Below are positions 32,901 through 44,899 of a stretch of 64,000 bases of DNA, piece after piece (the stretch's first letter is position 1; each line of letters opens with the position of its first letter). Under the pieces are notes generated by a model that was given only the letters and a program-made list of their open reading frames with translations, was not told the origin of the DNA and did no database searches. The position numbers and the translations under genes are program-made. The stretch is from Branchiostoma floridae (Eukaryota; Chordata; Leptocardii; Amphioxiformes; Branchiostomatidae), in the NCBI RefSeq assembly GCF_000003815.2, contig NC_049986.1, forward strand, positions 10,053,292-10,117,291, written 5' to 3'.

Positions 32901-34140
32901 TGACATTAAGCAACAGAGAATGGATCTCCGAGGGAGAACCAGGTTTTGGCTTTGAAGGATGATAATGTGGTAGCTGTTTTGTTTCAAGTAGGAGATTGTT
33001 TCATTGTAAATTGTAAAAGTAGAATTTGTTTGTTCTTTGTTAATGCGCAATGCCACACTCTGGCATTTTACACTACTCAGGGTTGACTCTAAATCGCGTG
33101 TATAAAACTCAGCCATTGTTAATGTTTGGAAATGAGACTTATGTATTCACCCAGTCACCTGATCGTCTTTATTTGTGTCGTGTTGTTACGTTATTTAAGC
33201 TTGAGTATTGCATAAAATACCTCTAAAATGAGAATATCCGCAAAAATACCTTCAGACAGAGCTGACGAGCCTCTTCTCTGATGTTTTCTTCCATACTGCC
33301 TGGTCCCATTCTCATTCCCAGGTTTCTCAGCGCACTGTAGGCAAACTTGCGTTTTTCTTTGTAGACGTGGTCGAATTTTGTGAGCCCTATGCCTGAGATA
33401 TATTAGAGAGAATTCGAACAAACAAAAGAGTCATGGGTAGTATGTCGTTATGCGAGGACAAAGTGTGCAAAATCACACATATAGAAGGAGCCATTTCTCC
33501 CTCACAGGAGTTAAGAAAACGTCTCACACGTAGAGAGGTTTTATGACTATGATTTTCTCTCCCTTATTGATTTTGAAAAATTACAATTTTTCTCTTACGG
33601 ATGTTTCAAATATTATTCACATATCTTTTTTGTGTGCGACATTTTATCAACAATTGTGTATGTGTGAGAAAAGAAAAATATGTCTCTTTATATGTGTCAT
33701 TTTGCAGCACTTGCCCCCCGATACTATTGGTGCCTTCTTGCAACCTATGGTATAGTGAACGCGAAAATTGAAGAGAAACCCACAAGCATACCTTTTCCAA
33801 AGCCAGATACTAGATTCAGCATATAGACGTTTGGCCTGCTGGAGAAAGCATCCTTGTAGTCCACAAGCGCCTCTTTGATGGCTCGGTAGCCGTTCAGAAC
33901 CACCACGTCTTCCATCCCCATTCGAACAGTGTACACGTCGCCATACTGCTTCCTCCACTCCGTAAGCTTCAGGTGGGGCGCTCGGCCGAGGGACAACAGG
34001 TGGCCGACAACAGGCCAGCTCCCACTCGGTGACGGTGGGAGGTTCTTACGTCGTTTGAAGAAGACCAGAAGAGTGAAGGAAACGACCAAAAATACCGCGA
34101 TGGTGCGTATGGAGACTTCTGACAACAACGCAGCCAACAT
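29929..34140 (-). CDS. cytochrome P450, clan 2 (CYP2-like), gene 1 of cluster
   Basis: Seven coding exons: 34140-33792, 33392-33250, 32391-32178, 31871-31588, 30858-30664, 30376-30241, 30107-29929. All junctions are GT-AG, phases 1,0,1,0,0,1, total 499 residues, the usual CYP2 length. Seen: an N-terminal membrane anchor ending in a basic KRRK; a proline hinge [10 protein letters not shown]-helix AGVETT; EIQR as the ExxR motif; FDPRRF as the PERF-type motif; and the heme loop [11 protein letters not shown], whose Cys ligates iron (the loop is split across exons 6 and 7). Predicted ER-anchored, haem-thiolate monooxygenase using NADPH-P450 reductase; the substrate cannot be told. An untranslated exon ends at 34276 and is joined across a 131-bp intron to 34144. 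Intron 2 holds a retroposon-like insert and intron 4 a MITE. No lesion is seen. Confidence 0.95.
31193..31446. mobile_element. MITE in intron 4 of P450 gene 1
   Basis: About 254 bp with inverted ends of about 55 bp: GTTACTATCAATTTT on the left, its complement on the right, then AGAGTACGTACCTC inward. No coding capacity. Paralogous introns of genes 2-4 lack it. Confidence 0.85.
32510..32566. repeat. inverted CCAAT-containing hairpin, intron 2 of gene 1
   Basis: CAGCCAATCACGT and its inverse ACGTGATTGGCTG are separated by about 30 bp. A related hairpin lies at 55608-55655 in intron 2 of gene 4 (CCAATCACGT ... TTTGATTGG). It is absent from genes 2 and 3, so it is probably an old short element shared by genes 1 and 4. 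Confidence 0.6.
32675..33116. repeat. retroposon-like fragment in intron 2 of gene 1
   Basis: It begins with (TTTA)n next to CAGCCAGGGTTGCCCAACTAG, wording also seen at 43740-43800, and is absent from paralogous introns. A tail-like simple repeat at one end suggests a minus-strand LINE 3' fragment. The family was not identified. Confidence 0.45.
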
Positions 34141-34275
34141 TGTCCTGTGTTCGAAAACAAGTGGGAGGGGGTGTACTACAGTTAATAACTATAATTGTTG
34201 CCTTTTTTTCACACACTATGGTTTTAACACATTCACAAGAAGCTCTTAAATGATCAATGAAAAGTTTACCTCACC

Positions 34276-34468
34276 TTGCCATTATAGCATCTGTAGCTGT
34301 GTTACATGTACAGAAAGATAAGGTGTCTTGAAGAAACGTCCGGGCAGCGTCGTGGATCGAGTGATTGACCTTTGTTTTTCGCCTCGTCTTTGCTGCTTGG
34401 TTGACTCCGGTTCCAAAGGGTACACGTGCATCGGTCGTACCAGGGTTTACGTCTTTGAACTTTAACCT
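34276..34468 (-). promoter_or_regulatory. promoter region and untranslated exon of P450 gene 1
   Basis: The leader exon ends at 34276 (GCAAG|GTGAG). At 34456-34468, 180 bp upstream of that donor, lies AGGTTA-A-AGTTCA (minus strand), a DR1-type nuclear-receptor half-site pair. Receptors binding DR1 include HNF4 and RXR heterodimers, known regulators of CYP2 genes in vertebrates. Binding here is inference. Confidence 0.5.
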
Positions 34469-34679
34469 CGGAATGATCACACAATGGCTGTCAAAAGTCT
34501 ACCCAAGATCTCCAAAAAGCCTTGACGTTTAAAGATGTCAGTTAAGAACTCGATACGACATGTCAACTTGAAATTATATAAACCTACCTCAACATAAACA
34601 CCACGGTATATAGCTTAATTGTATTCTTTAGAAACCTTTTCCCCCACATTCTCATGCACTTCATTTGTTCAATCATTTT

Positions 34680-35545
34680 CCCTACCGTACTGACTTATGG
34701 TTCTGAAACATTCACCAAAAGCTCTTACGAAACATAAATCTATCTCACCAATGTGTAACTGTGATACACGTGCAGGAATATGAGGAATCTTAAAAAACGC
34801 CCAGGCAGCTTGGCGGAGAGATCATTGCTTGATTCCTGTAGCGTCTTTATCCCCCCATGTACCAGGTTTCACGTACTTGATCTTTTGACCTCGGAATAGT
34901 GATACAATTGTTCTTAAAAAGTCTTCATAATGTCGTCATATAACACGATAACGACACAAGTTTTTACCGTAATTGTTGTTTACAAGTACATCATTGTCTG
35001 AAAATTTTGTGATCATACAATAAGTTTAGGTGTGGGTCCCAAAAGTTTGTTTTAAAAAACTGCACATTTTGCTGGGGTCAGTTTTGAACCCACTGGACCA
35101 TACATAAACTTTCTAGAATAACTTAATTAACGATGAGCCAATCTCAGTAAAAACGTATGAGAAGTTTTATATTTATAAGATATATATACAAACAAACTCA
35201 TAGGAGGAATTTTGTTTTCGACCAGAAATGTCACAATGGTACATAATTATCTATATACGCCTGGGGTCAGTTTTGACCCCATACGGTGGTTTGAGGGTCT
35301 TAACATTAGACTAACAAGGCGCGGTATGATCAAACAGAATATATTTTCTGATTCCGTTCAACAGTATATATATGTCAAAGCGTCAAATGTAATATGTAGA
35401 AATTTCTTACACCGTTTTATACATGTGTATTGTCGATAACCTTCACAATACGTCTTTAATGGACCACCCTAGCAACCCATGCAGTCATAGACCTCCGGTG
35501 CAGCGACGCCCTCTGGTAACTTGAAGGTGAAGTGTTTCATGTTGT
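34680..35545 (-). pseudogene. remnant of a deleted P450 copy (promoter plus last-exon end)
   Basis: 34700-34930 matches the promoter and untranslated exon of the other genes: a CTCACC donor near 34745, an AGGTCA-AA-AGATCA repeat at 34878-34891, and the same order of words between. 35469-35540 (minus strand) matches the end of exon 7: [13 protein letters not shown], then DCMG and an early TAG, with about ten codons missing before the stop. The 3' flank (35300-35468) is most like that of gene 4 (53310-53470). Everything between, exons 1-6 and the haem loop, is absent; only about 550 bp separates the two remnants. The ages of the deletions are unknown. Confidence 0.8.
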
Positions 35546-36272
35546 TATAAGTGAGAAGTGTATTGTGCAACCATCGCAAGGACCCGGTGACAATTTATTC
35601 ACCATTCGTCAGGTTACTATGTACATATAATATATGTATATAGTAGCCTGACGATTTTTTTAAGATGACTATATGTCCTTGCACAAAACCGTGGGAATAC
35701 TTGCGAAATACTAAACACATTTACGTCTCAACATGTTGAATACTTACATTGCAACATGCTATACATACATTTTGTACGTGCTAGTAAGGCCACAGCAAGT
35801 AAATTTTATGGATGACATCCTCTGCGGACTGCAAAAATAGTGCGATAGGGCGAAAAAAAAACAAGATGGGTGAAAAAAAACAGGATGGCTATTTTAGAAA
35901 ATAGGCACCATAAAGTTGTGATGGATGTTGTAACAAGAATTAGAGGGACAAAGCATGGTATCAGCGCCAACAAGGCATTCATTCCTGTATTCAAGACATG
36001 TACTGGTGTGGTATAAGTGACACTAGTGTGGTAGACTGGCACTCATACGCGTAGCTTCCATATTGGTATCACTTTTACAACTATCCAATAAGTTTTCTAC
36101 AACTGCAGTCCTGGGTCCACTTCCTATCAAGTGGGTTGCAACACATTTTTCACACAAAAAACATGATATTATGTATTTGTAACTCCAACATGTGAATATC
36201 ATAGTTCATCTACTTTAAATGTAAACGTAAATTTCACAATCAATATCTACAATGTCCTAAATGAGTAATAAC
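35546..36272. other. intergenic spacer with duplicated 3'-flank sequence
   Basis: No gene is seen. 36110-36270 (TCCTATCAAGTGGGTT onward) is a paralogue of 44600-44735 downstream of gene 3, showing that the flanks were duplicated with the genes. Confidence 0.5.
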
Positions 36273-37585
36273 TAGAGTTCGACAAACACATTCTCTTTGC
36301 CAAATAATCATGCCTTTATCAAGACTGTAACGTCTTATTCATGTATAATACATATATTATATAATAATTTAGTAATTTACTAAATAGTACCTACCCCAAT
36401 AGCAAATGACTGCATGAACGTGTGTTCCTCAGAAACCGACAAACGACAAATGCTACCAAAAACATAACCGTCTCAGCGAACTGATGACAATGAAATTATG
36501 TACATATGTTGTGATATTTTCCAGCGCAACTTTCATAGTGTTTTGTTAAAATCAGTAGTCTCACCAGACTACGGCCTGGTCGAATAGTACACAGATGACC
36601 TTGTATGATCCCTGGTCAATCAGAATTTCATGCTTTCAAGACATATCATCCCTGGTCAATCAGAATTTCATGCTTCCAAGACAACGCCAGGGATTCTCTG
36701 CTTCCACTGGCTCTCTTGACCTAATTCTTCTCTATTTTTAGACATCTATGGGCCGATTCAAGTCCTTTCAGGTAACTCCGTCACAAGTATATTGCAACCA
36801 TTATAGTTTCCCTAAGTAATTATATTTAATACATAGTGATTTATATAATTAGCATCTCATTATGTTGATAATCACCCAAAGTACCTACATACCAAAAACA
36901 AAGAATATCCATCAATCCCCTCAGGAGTTATACATCTAAAAAGTTACAAACTATAAGACCCACTGCAGTTCCAAACAAGCTACTAGGGGGCCCAAAATTA
37001 CACCATTTACTCCTAGTCCCAACAGCTACCCACCACTTAAAATTCATGAACCTGGCACTTCTGGAAAATTTAGGCGCAAACTTTGACGCTCACTTGCAGT
37101 ACCAAAACAAGTTGCCAGGAAGCCCATTATCGAACTTGACCTTCCTTTCTGTGTCCCCTACCTATCAACGAAATATCATTAGCATCCATCAAGAACATCT
37201 CGAGTTATCTTGCATACAGACAAACGCACTTACATACAAAGCCAGCTACAGCACCATAGGTAAAAGCTAGCTAAACCATTCTCGCACATGACAATCCTTT
37301 CCACAACCGCTACACACCTGCTAAATATCGTGGAAATCGCCCAGCTGCATTTTGACTTATGCTTCCGGAAACAAACCCCGAAAAAATACAAAGCTCACTG
37401 CTGTACCGTAGGAAAACGCCAGGTAAACCGTTTTCGAAATAGGCATGCCTTTTGACAACCGCTACACACCTGCAAAAAATCAAAAAGTTCCATCCACAAT
37501 TTCTCGACTTATATGTTGTTGACCTACATACAGACCCAAGTCGGCAAAATCATACTCTATCGCCATTGGCGAAGAGAAAAATATG
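36273..37585 (-). repeat. 1.1-1.3 kb dispersed repeat, copy 1
   Basis: It starts CTAGAGTTCGACAAAC and ends in GCCATTGGCGAAGAGA. It is the inverse of 59493-60600 and related to 56800-57790. It splits the duplicated 3' flank of gene 2. Its ends carry inverted CTCTTCGCCAA words. The internal text repeats motifs such as ATAACTCGAGAA and GTGTAGCGGTTGT. No protein is recognised. Confidence 0.75.
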
Positions 37586-37755
37586 CACTGCATGCTCAAT
37601 CAGAAAAGTTATGATAAATTCCATTATATAGTCCGCATATGTGAAAGCATACGTCAAAGGTCATAACATAATTATAAAAGGGTTATACACTTATTCTGTA
37701 CATGTTAACATGTGCATCATCAATCCTTGTCACAATTTGCTTTAAAACGGACATA

Positions 37756-40700
37756 CTAGCGCCGATTAATGCACATATTGATTGTTGGTGGGACCAAAGT
37801 TATTGTCATGCAGCCATCTGTCGAAGGTGCAGCGGCGCCCTCTGGCAACTTGAAGGTGAAGTGCTTCAGGAGGGAAGAGAAGATCAGAAAGAGCTCCATC
37901 TTAGCCAGCTGCTCACCAAGGCAGACACGGCGACCTGTAGAATAGGATAACGAGAAAAAATTAAAAGAACATTGCAAGAAAATCGTTTTTGATGACACGA
38001 ATGACTGGTTTATGACTTAATAGTTTAAGGTGCTTAAACACACTTCTAGTGCTTTTCGTGATCAGTGTGGATGACATCAGTTTATAGTTTAAGGTTCCAA
38101 AACATACTTTGAGTGTTTTTATGTCATCTTGTTTAAAAACTCACCGGTAGAAAAGGGCATGTAGGATTCCGGCCTGGTAGCCACCTTGCCGTCAGAGTCC
38201 AGGAACCTACGGGGGTCAAACTTCTCTGGGTCCGACCAGTATTCTGGGTCCATATGAGCTGACCACAGGTTGGGAAGAACCTTCAAATTAAAACGAATAG
38301 ACTGCAGTAAAAGAATTTTTAAGTTTTAGTATCAATTGCAATACCACGTGGCGAGTGGCTATAGAAATATCATTTTGCGATTCTAGTCAAAATAAAGAGC
38401 TTTTTGACATATAAATCACCCGATTGAAACGTAAAATCCTCATATATACCTAGCTAACTACGTCTCATGAACGATCCCAAAGATTTTTTTTTTTAATTTT
38501 TTTTATTCACATTTCTTTAAAGAGGATGAGACGGAAAGCAGACCCTGCTTATCGAGGTCTTCTCCTCATGTACATAAACAAAATAAGGACACACATACAG
38601 GACTACAAAACGCTAAATAACAAAGGCAAGAGATAATGATAACGACATGAAATAAAACAACAAGGAATCAAATAACAAAGTGACGTGTAGCTGGCATAAA
38701 AACTTAGAAGTAATCAAATAAGGTTATAAATCAACTTAAACAACCTGTCTATTGAACACAAGACATAACTACATGAAAATAAACAAGGAATCAAACAACA
38801 GAGTGACATATGGCTGATAAACAAACTTAGAAATAATCAAATAAGGTTCAGCTAAAATGATCTGTCTGTTTGATGAACTTAAATACAACATCAAATAAAT
38901 GACAGTTCTGAATGGTAGATAGTACTGGGTTTCCCCTGAGTAAGGTTGAACATAAAATATTTTCAGTGGTGTGTCTTGGGTCAAATGGTAAGATACCCTG
39001 CATGAACATAGTGGTTAAAGATGACAACATATCAAGTCTTGCATCATTGTATAGAGGACAGTGTAGGCTCTTAATAAATCTCTCACCTGCGTTCCCGCTG
39101 GGATGTCATAGCCTCGAAAAGTCGTGTCCTCGTTAGGGGCGCGAGGAACACCGAGAGGAAGGATGGCCCTGATGCGCTGGATTTCCATGATAGTAGCCTC
39201 GGTATACGGGAGCTGGGACCTGTGAGCCAGGGTGGGCACGTCATGGTCTGTTCTCAGGATACTGTCCAGCTCAGCTTGGACCTGTTACAGATTTTTCTCA
39301 TATGAATCAACAACGCTTACTGCAGTTACAATAACAGTATCCATTACTTTAGGTCAAAGTAGACGTTTATACTTCAAATAAGCTATCTGGAGTTCTAAGT
39401 CCGTATATGTGACTTATGAATTGTGTTATAGCTTAAATTTTAGAACTTGAAGATCCTTTGACTATTGTACGACCAGCTTCCTCGCCATTCCGAATACGCA
39501 TGCGCAGCGACAGGAATTGTGGGACGGGTAATACAAATGTATGTCAAAAGCGACCGTTGTCTTGATTTGCATAAAAATGTCCAGACGCGTGTTTTGCTTA
39601 TGATATATAAATGTCTCAGGGTCTATTTTGCTGTGAATGCGTTATTGGAATCGTGAACAAGCCTATGCCTTCTCACACTTTCGACTTTTGTAAAACACTA
39701 GAACTAGGGCCTAGACGACAATGCATTACTCGTACATGCGTACTACGCACTTTAAGGTACCTTTTGTTGTTCCTCTGGACACAGAACCATGAACAGAAGA
39801 CCCCATCGCAAGCTGGTGACTGTGGTCTCGATTCCAGCGAAAAACAGGTCTTGAATTATCCAGTCAATATTCTCCTCAGTAAAGCAGTCGGTCTTCTGTA
39901 ATTCGTTGAGGAGGAGGTCGATGAAGTCTCGTGGATTCTCGTTGTCCATGGTCTCGCGATGCTGTGTAATTTCTTCTCGAAGGAATGCGTGGGTCTCTTC
40001 AATGCATTCGACAAGAATCCTGTTTGTTGAATTTACTGTAAAGGAAACAAATTCAATATGACATCAAGCAGAAAACAACATTGCTGCGTCAAAACTACAA
40101 GCTGTGTGACCAAAATGAGATCATCGATATTGAATATACGTCGATGTAAGTTAAACATCCAGGTAGTAAGATACGCCAAAAAGTAGTTACTCAAGAAACT
40201 GGATATGGTTTTGGAAACGGTCAGACGTTTCGGACCTACCTTTGTTTGCGGTTGAAATCTAAATTGTCTTCAGCTTGAATTGTCTTACATGTCTCCGATT
40301 GGACATCTAAAATTTTCTTCATTCATAGTTAGGGTAAAAAAAAGATCTGTTTCTTTCAGATCACTTTAGTGTCACTGACGAAGGATAGTGGATTCTATCC
40401 GAAGCGTCTGACCGTTTCCAAAACCATATCCAGTTGCTTGAGTAACTACTTTTTGTGGATATTGGACATATCTGTGCTTTGCGACTATAGACTTTGCCGC
40501 TCTACAATCAGTAAGGTGAGCACTTGTGATGAATACTGACGTAATTGCTCAAACTCAAAACCATTTATGAACAAAGCATCGTTACATATCTAATATCATA
40601 GCCTGGGTACCATCCGATTACTACCAGGCTAAATATTTAAGGTGCCCCGGTAGAAGTTGGATGGTACCTGAGCTAACAATATCTTACCTCCCGGTATGAA

Positions 40701-43289
40701 CCGCAGAAAAGGAAAAACAGCCATTAGTTGACTTGATCCTACTTGGGCGGCCACCTTGTTGACGATCTTGGAAAGTTCGAGGAACTTTTCATCATCGTAG
40801 TCGTAACGTTTCCCGAACACCATGGAGCAGATGATGTTGGCGACTGACACAGTCAGGTTGTCGGCGATGTCACGTGGATGTGCGTCCCCTTGCTCGGACA
40901 GCTATGGAAGATTATCTTTATTCTCATGTCATGCTTGTATCTATATGTACAGCAAAGGCCGTGTACGACGTGCATTTGGAATTGAGAAAGACTGATCATG
41001 TGCTCACAACTCAAACCACTATCACCTGGTCGTCATTAATTTTGTGCTGTGTTGTAACATTATGAAACCTTATTTGTCCCTTTGGAAGTGCCAGAAGTGA
41101 AATTTAAATACCTTCATACAGAGCTGACGAGCCTCTTCTCTGATGTTCTCTTCCATACTGCCTGGTCCCATTCTCATTCCCAGGTTTCTCAGCGCACTGT
41201 AGGCAAACTTGCGTTTTTCTTTGTAGGCTTGGTTGAACTTTGAGATCGCGATGTCTGTGAGATGTATGATATCATATTCATATATATTTTACAAATGCGG
41301 TATGTCATGGGCTGAAGGGAAGAGCAGAAGGGTATGATTATCATTGTTTGTTAAGTATTGTTTGCAATGCTGCCGGGCCATATTGTACAGATGTACTAGT
41401 ACATAGTGCCGCGGATAATACATTGAGAATTGGTACCCATCTTATTGGCACCCATCTTATTAACACTGCTACAAGTGAAGGTCACTATTAAGTTAAGATA
41501 TTCGAACACCTTATGGTAACAGTGTGATGGCTCCTTGAAAATCGTCATGTAGTAATATACATTCCCGAATGTTCTTTGAAACTCTATTGAGGGGGGGGGG
41601 GCGGTCTTTTGAGGCCCACGCAAACTTTCATATCGCATGACGTCAGAACTTACGCTAGAGCCACCAAATTTGGTGACTTTTCGCGAAATTTATATTAATT
41701 GCCAAAGATTTCAAAAAATGTTTCCCGCACTAGCGATCTCGCCCTCCCCGGCTAGTGATCTCGCCCCCCTACCTCGCCCCCCTTTAGCGATTTCGCCCCC
41801 CCCCCCAAAAAAAAACGGGTTTACATGACATTTTAGAAGTTGATTGGTATTAATCACAAAATGCAGTTTCAGAATGATATAAGTACACGAGTTTGATACA
41901 TAACTCCATTCATAGTATCAATATTAACGTAATTACATGGTAATAAGATAGTTGAACTTGTTTCAGACAAGGAGGGTTTGGTCCCTTGAATTCCCATTAT
42001 TGCATATACCTGAGTCTTGACATAAGATGTATTTCATTGTATTCACCTGTCCTCAAGCAACCTATATATCTCCAATATGAAGTCTCTACCATGAAGTGAC
42101 CACAAAAGAACTATGTAATGTCTTTATTAATTATGCAAATATTAGGTATTAATTAGAATAACGCACATTTTGGTATATGCACCTGGCCAAGGGATATATA
42201 AGGATATAATAAGATTTATTATTATTTTCACCTCCAACATGACTGTTTTTTTCTAGTATTTAGGAACTGATGCATTTACCCGTGTTTCTTAAGACAGGTA
42301 CTTTACAAGTGTTTGTGTAGCATTTAGCAACAGCTATATCAACTTGCGCTTAGATAGTGTTTATAATGAGAAACTATTATTCACTTGTGTTTTTGTTAGT
42401 GCTTTGGAAATGTTTCCAGCACAAGAAAGAAAACACTGTGACAAATTGAAAACATATAGCTGACGTATTCCGTACCATAGACGGTGTTGATTTATACGTT
42501 ATGCCAGCTCAGCTGCAAAAATTGTCTTTTTCATTTCAATGTCATGTTTGCACCGAACAATATAGTATCGACTTTCGAGGTGTGACATCTTACGGTACGG
42601 TAATAAGGTGCCATATAGGTACCAGGTAACACACCATATACGTTACTCCCCAGGTGCAGTATAGTACCAGGTAGCGCACCTGTAATATGTAGTAGCCAGC
42701 TGCTCTTGGGGGGGGGGGCGAAAACGCTAGTGATCTCGCCCCCGGGGGGGGGGGGCGAGATCCCCGGGGGGGCGAGATCGCTGTCACACCGGTCTGAATA
42801 GGGTTAACATAGTAGTATAAACATCTCTTCCTGTACGAGCTAGCACCTAACTAAATCGTTCAAGACCATCAGTTTCAAAACTCTACATAGTTGCAGGCTA
42901 TGAAGACTGCGAAAATTCGAGAGAAGCACCTAGTATGTACCTTTTCCGAAGCCAGATATCAGATTTAGCAAGTAGACGTCTGGCCTGTTGGAGAAAGCGT
43001 CCTTGTAGTCCACAAGCGCCTCTTTGATGGCCCGGTAGCCGTTCAGAACCACCACGTCTTCCATCCCCATTCGAACAGTGTACACGTCGCCATACTGCTT
43101 CCTCCACTCCGTAAGCTTCAGGTGGGGCGCTCGGCCGAGGGACAACAGGTGGCCGACAACAGGCCAGCTCCCACTCGGTGACGGTGGGAGGTTCTTACGT
43201 CGTTTGAAGAAGACATGAAGAGTCAGGAAAACGACGAAAAATAGCGCAATGGTCTGGATGGAGATTTCTGGCCACAACGCAGAAAACAT
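37756..43289 (-). CDS. cytochrome P450, clan 2 (CYP2-like), gene 2 of cluster
   Basis: Coding exons 43289-42941, 41254-41112, 40901-40688, 40035-39761, 39281-39087, 38280-38145, 37934-37756; 496 residues. Exon sizes equal those of gene 1 except exon 4, which is nine bases shorter and loses three residues before TDCF. Motifs: a hydrophobic anchor, [10 protein letters not shown]-helix AGIETT, EIQR, FDPRRF and haem loop [12 protein letters not shown] Ser replaces the usual Pro in YWSDPEKF just before the PERF-type motif. The untranslated exon ends at 43423. Intron 1 contains a C/G-homopolymer repeat, intron 3 two MITEs, intron 5 a tandem repeat. Closest to gene 3 by shared intron insertions and flanks. 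No lesion is seen. Confidence 0.95.
38480..38985. repeat. repeat with twofold tandem unit, intron 5 of gene 2
   Basis: A poly-T-rich start, then two related units (about 38661-38785 and 38786-38895) sharing AAGGAATCAAA, AGTGACRT and AATCAAATAAGGTT. It is probably the 3' end of a retroposon; the family was not identified. Confidence 0.55.
40182..40456. mobile_element. MITE in intron 3 of gene 2
   Basis: Inverted ends of about 50 bp: AAGTAGTTACTCAAG, then GGAAACGGTCAGACG inward, with the complement at the right. 275 bp, noncoding, not present in the matching intron of genes 1, 3 or 4. Confidence 0.85.
40599..40677. mobile_element. small MITE next to exon 3 of gene 2
   Basis: About 79 bp, ends TAGCCTGGGTACCATC and GATGGTACCTGAGCTA. 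The same element sits at the same place in gene 3 (50389-50463). Gene 1 has the flanks (ATGAACAGAACATCATTACA, then the exon 3 donor) without the element. Confidence 0.88.
41690..42795. repeat. element with C/G homopolymer ends, intron 1 of gene 2
   Basis: CACTAGCGATCTCGCCC-type text with long C runs (41740-41815) is mirrored by GGGCGAGATCGCTGTCA-type text with long G runs (42707-42785). Between them is ordinary AT-rich sequence. It is probably an inverted-repeat element; the homopolymer lengths may be unreliable. Confidence 0.55.
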
Positions 43290-43422
43290 TGTCCTGTGTT
43301 TGAAAAGAAATGGGAGGGGTCGTATCTACTATAATTTTGTTGCCCATATATTTGCCTTTTTTTACACTCTATGGCTCTGAAACATTCACCAAAAAGCTCC
43401 TAGGAAATACAGTGTATCTCAC

Positions 43423-43615
43423 CTTGCTTTAAGAAAATGTGTAGCTGTATATACCACGTACAGGAAGATTAGAAATCTTGAAGAAACGCCCAGACACTTT
43501 GGCGGGATCCTTTCTTGGTTTTTGTTGCGTCTTGCTGCTTGATTGACTCCGGTGCCAAAGGGGGTCACGCATACCTTTGTTGTACCAGGCTTTCACGTCA
43601 TTGATCTTTTAACCT
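43423..43615 (-). promoter_or_regulatory. promoter region and untranslated exon of P450 gene 2
   Basis: The untranslated exon ends at 43423. 179 bp upstream of its donor is AGGTTA-AA-AGATCA (minus strand, 43602-43615), a DR2-type half-site pair at the position where gene 1 has a DR1. Confidence 0.5.
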
Positions 43616-43734
43616 CCGAATAGTGATACAATTCTTCTAAAAAAAGTCCTTACATGCTGCAAAATAAACACCAAGGTATGTGGAATCGACTCTAATACTG
43701 TTGTATATTGTATACTATTGTATAATGTATTTTG

Positions 43735-43835
43735 TATTGTTACCAGGGCTAGCCCGTGATAATAGCCTCCGGCTAGTTGGGTAGCCCTGGCTGTATCTCT
43801 TATGACTATACAGCCGAATAAATCAAATAAAATCA
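43735..43835. repeat. retroposon 3' tail
   Basis: CAGGGCTAGCCCGTGATAATAGCC ... ends in AATAAATCAAATAAAATCAAA, a simple tail typical of truncated LINE copies. The family was not identified. Confidence 0.5.
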
Positions 43836-43879
43836 AATTAACCTCTGTTCTAAGGAAACCCAATCTTCAACAAAAACTT

Positions 43880-44180
43880 TCCTCACTGACATCGCTTGAA
43901 AGTGCCGTGAAAGGAAACGCAAGGGCTTACGATGAAGAACCATAGCGCCATGAGTATCAGGTATCTTCTGAACTGTTGTATAAACATTCTGGCGTTTGTA
44001 TTTTGGTCAGGCACATTGTCAAAGAAAACACACTGCCAGGGCACTGCCGCGGTCACTGCTCTGGAGGATTGCTTCAAATGGTACGATGCGTTGTTTGAGG
44101 GGTGGGGTCGGGGTTCGATGGGTATAAAATACTATATTAAAGTTCAGCTATCTAAATCTATGTGAATGATTATTGATATC
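43880..44180. repeat. duplicated upstream block of gene 2 (partner 52745-53045)
   Basis: Parallel to 52745-53045 upstream of gene 3, including CATTCTGGCGTTTGTATT and GGGTATAAAAT. It is part of the unit duplicated with the P450 gene. The plus-strand open frames in the two copies differ by frameshift, arguing against coding. Confidence 0.75.
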
Positions 44181-44899
44181 GATTTATGAAATATAGCACT
44201 ATATCACATTGTCATAATGATTTAAATTACATGCCGCCAAATAATTTTATTCACAGAGCAGTAGAATGCTTCATTGTATGCAATAATTCTCAAGTGGTCA
44301 TTACTGACCTCTGGGAAGAGCAGCTAAGGCCGATTGGGCCATTCCAGTTCAAATAAAGGAAGCTGAACTGAACGTAAATTATACAAAAAAAAGCAAGAAA
44401 AATACACCTTTGTCTCTAGCATGTCGTTTTGGTTCAAAAGTGGGAGGTTAAGTCCGGTGTTTTAACGAGCTACAGTCAGATGATGGGAATGACACCTGGT
44501 GGACTTTACCCTGGTCTAATATTGTAGGACTTGTATAACATTCATTATCCACATGATACTGCTTGCTTATACAAAGTTTTGAAAAAAATTATTAGTTCCT
44601 ATCAAGTGGGTTTCTATGCTCTTTCACCAAAAACATACATTTGTAACTCTAACATGTGAACATAATAGTTCATCTACTTTACATGTAAACGTAAATTTGA
44701 CAATCAATGTCTACAATGTCGTAAGATGGGTAATAAGAATAGGCACTTCAAGGTCAATCAGAAACGTTAACGTTATGGTAGATTCCGTCATATGGTGCAC
44801 ATATCCAAAGCTTCAAAGGTTATAACATTTAAAAACTGTTATAAACTTATTAAGTACATGTTATCAATCCTTGTCACAATTTGCTTTAGAACGAGCATA
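44181..44899. other. intergenic spacer between genes 2 and 3
   Basis: No gene is seen. 44290-44370 resembles a retroposon tail (CAAATAAAGGAAGCTGAAC). 44600-44899 is the duplicated 3' flank also found downstream of gene 2. Confidence 0.5.

Noticed and set aside
33929-34249. Plus-strand frames across P450 exon 1 (also 51824-52075, 61959-62294)
   Set aside because: Shadows of the minus-strand exon; repeated in all paralogues because the exon is conserved.
35263-35283. GGGGTCAGTTTTGACCCC palindrome, like an inverted nuclear-receptor site
   Set aside because: Single exact copy (a degenerate one near 35080) within pseudogene DNA; spacing of four is not a standard response element and no live promoter is adjacent.
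43932-44165. 77-codon plus-strand frame upstream of gene 2 with a counterpart upstream of gene 3
   Set aside because: The counterpart diverges by frameshift after about 40 codons; better explained as duplicated promoter DNA.
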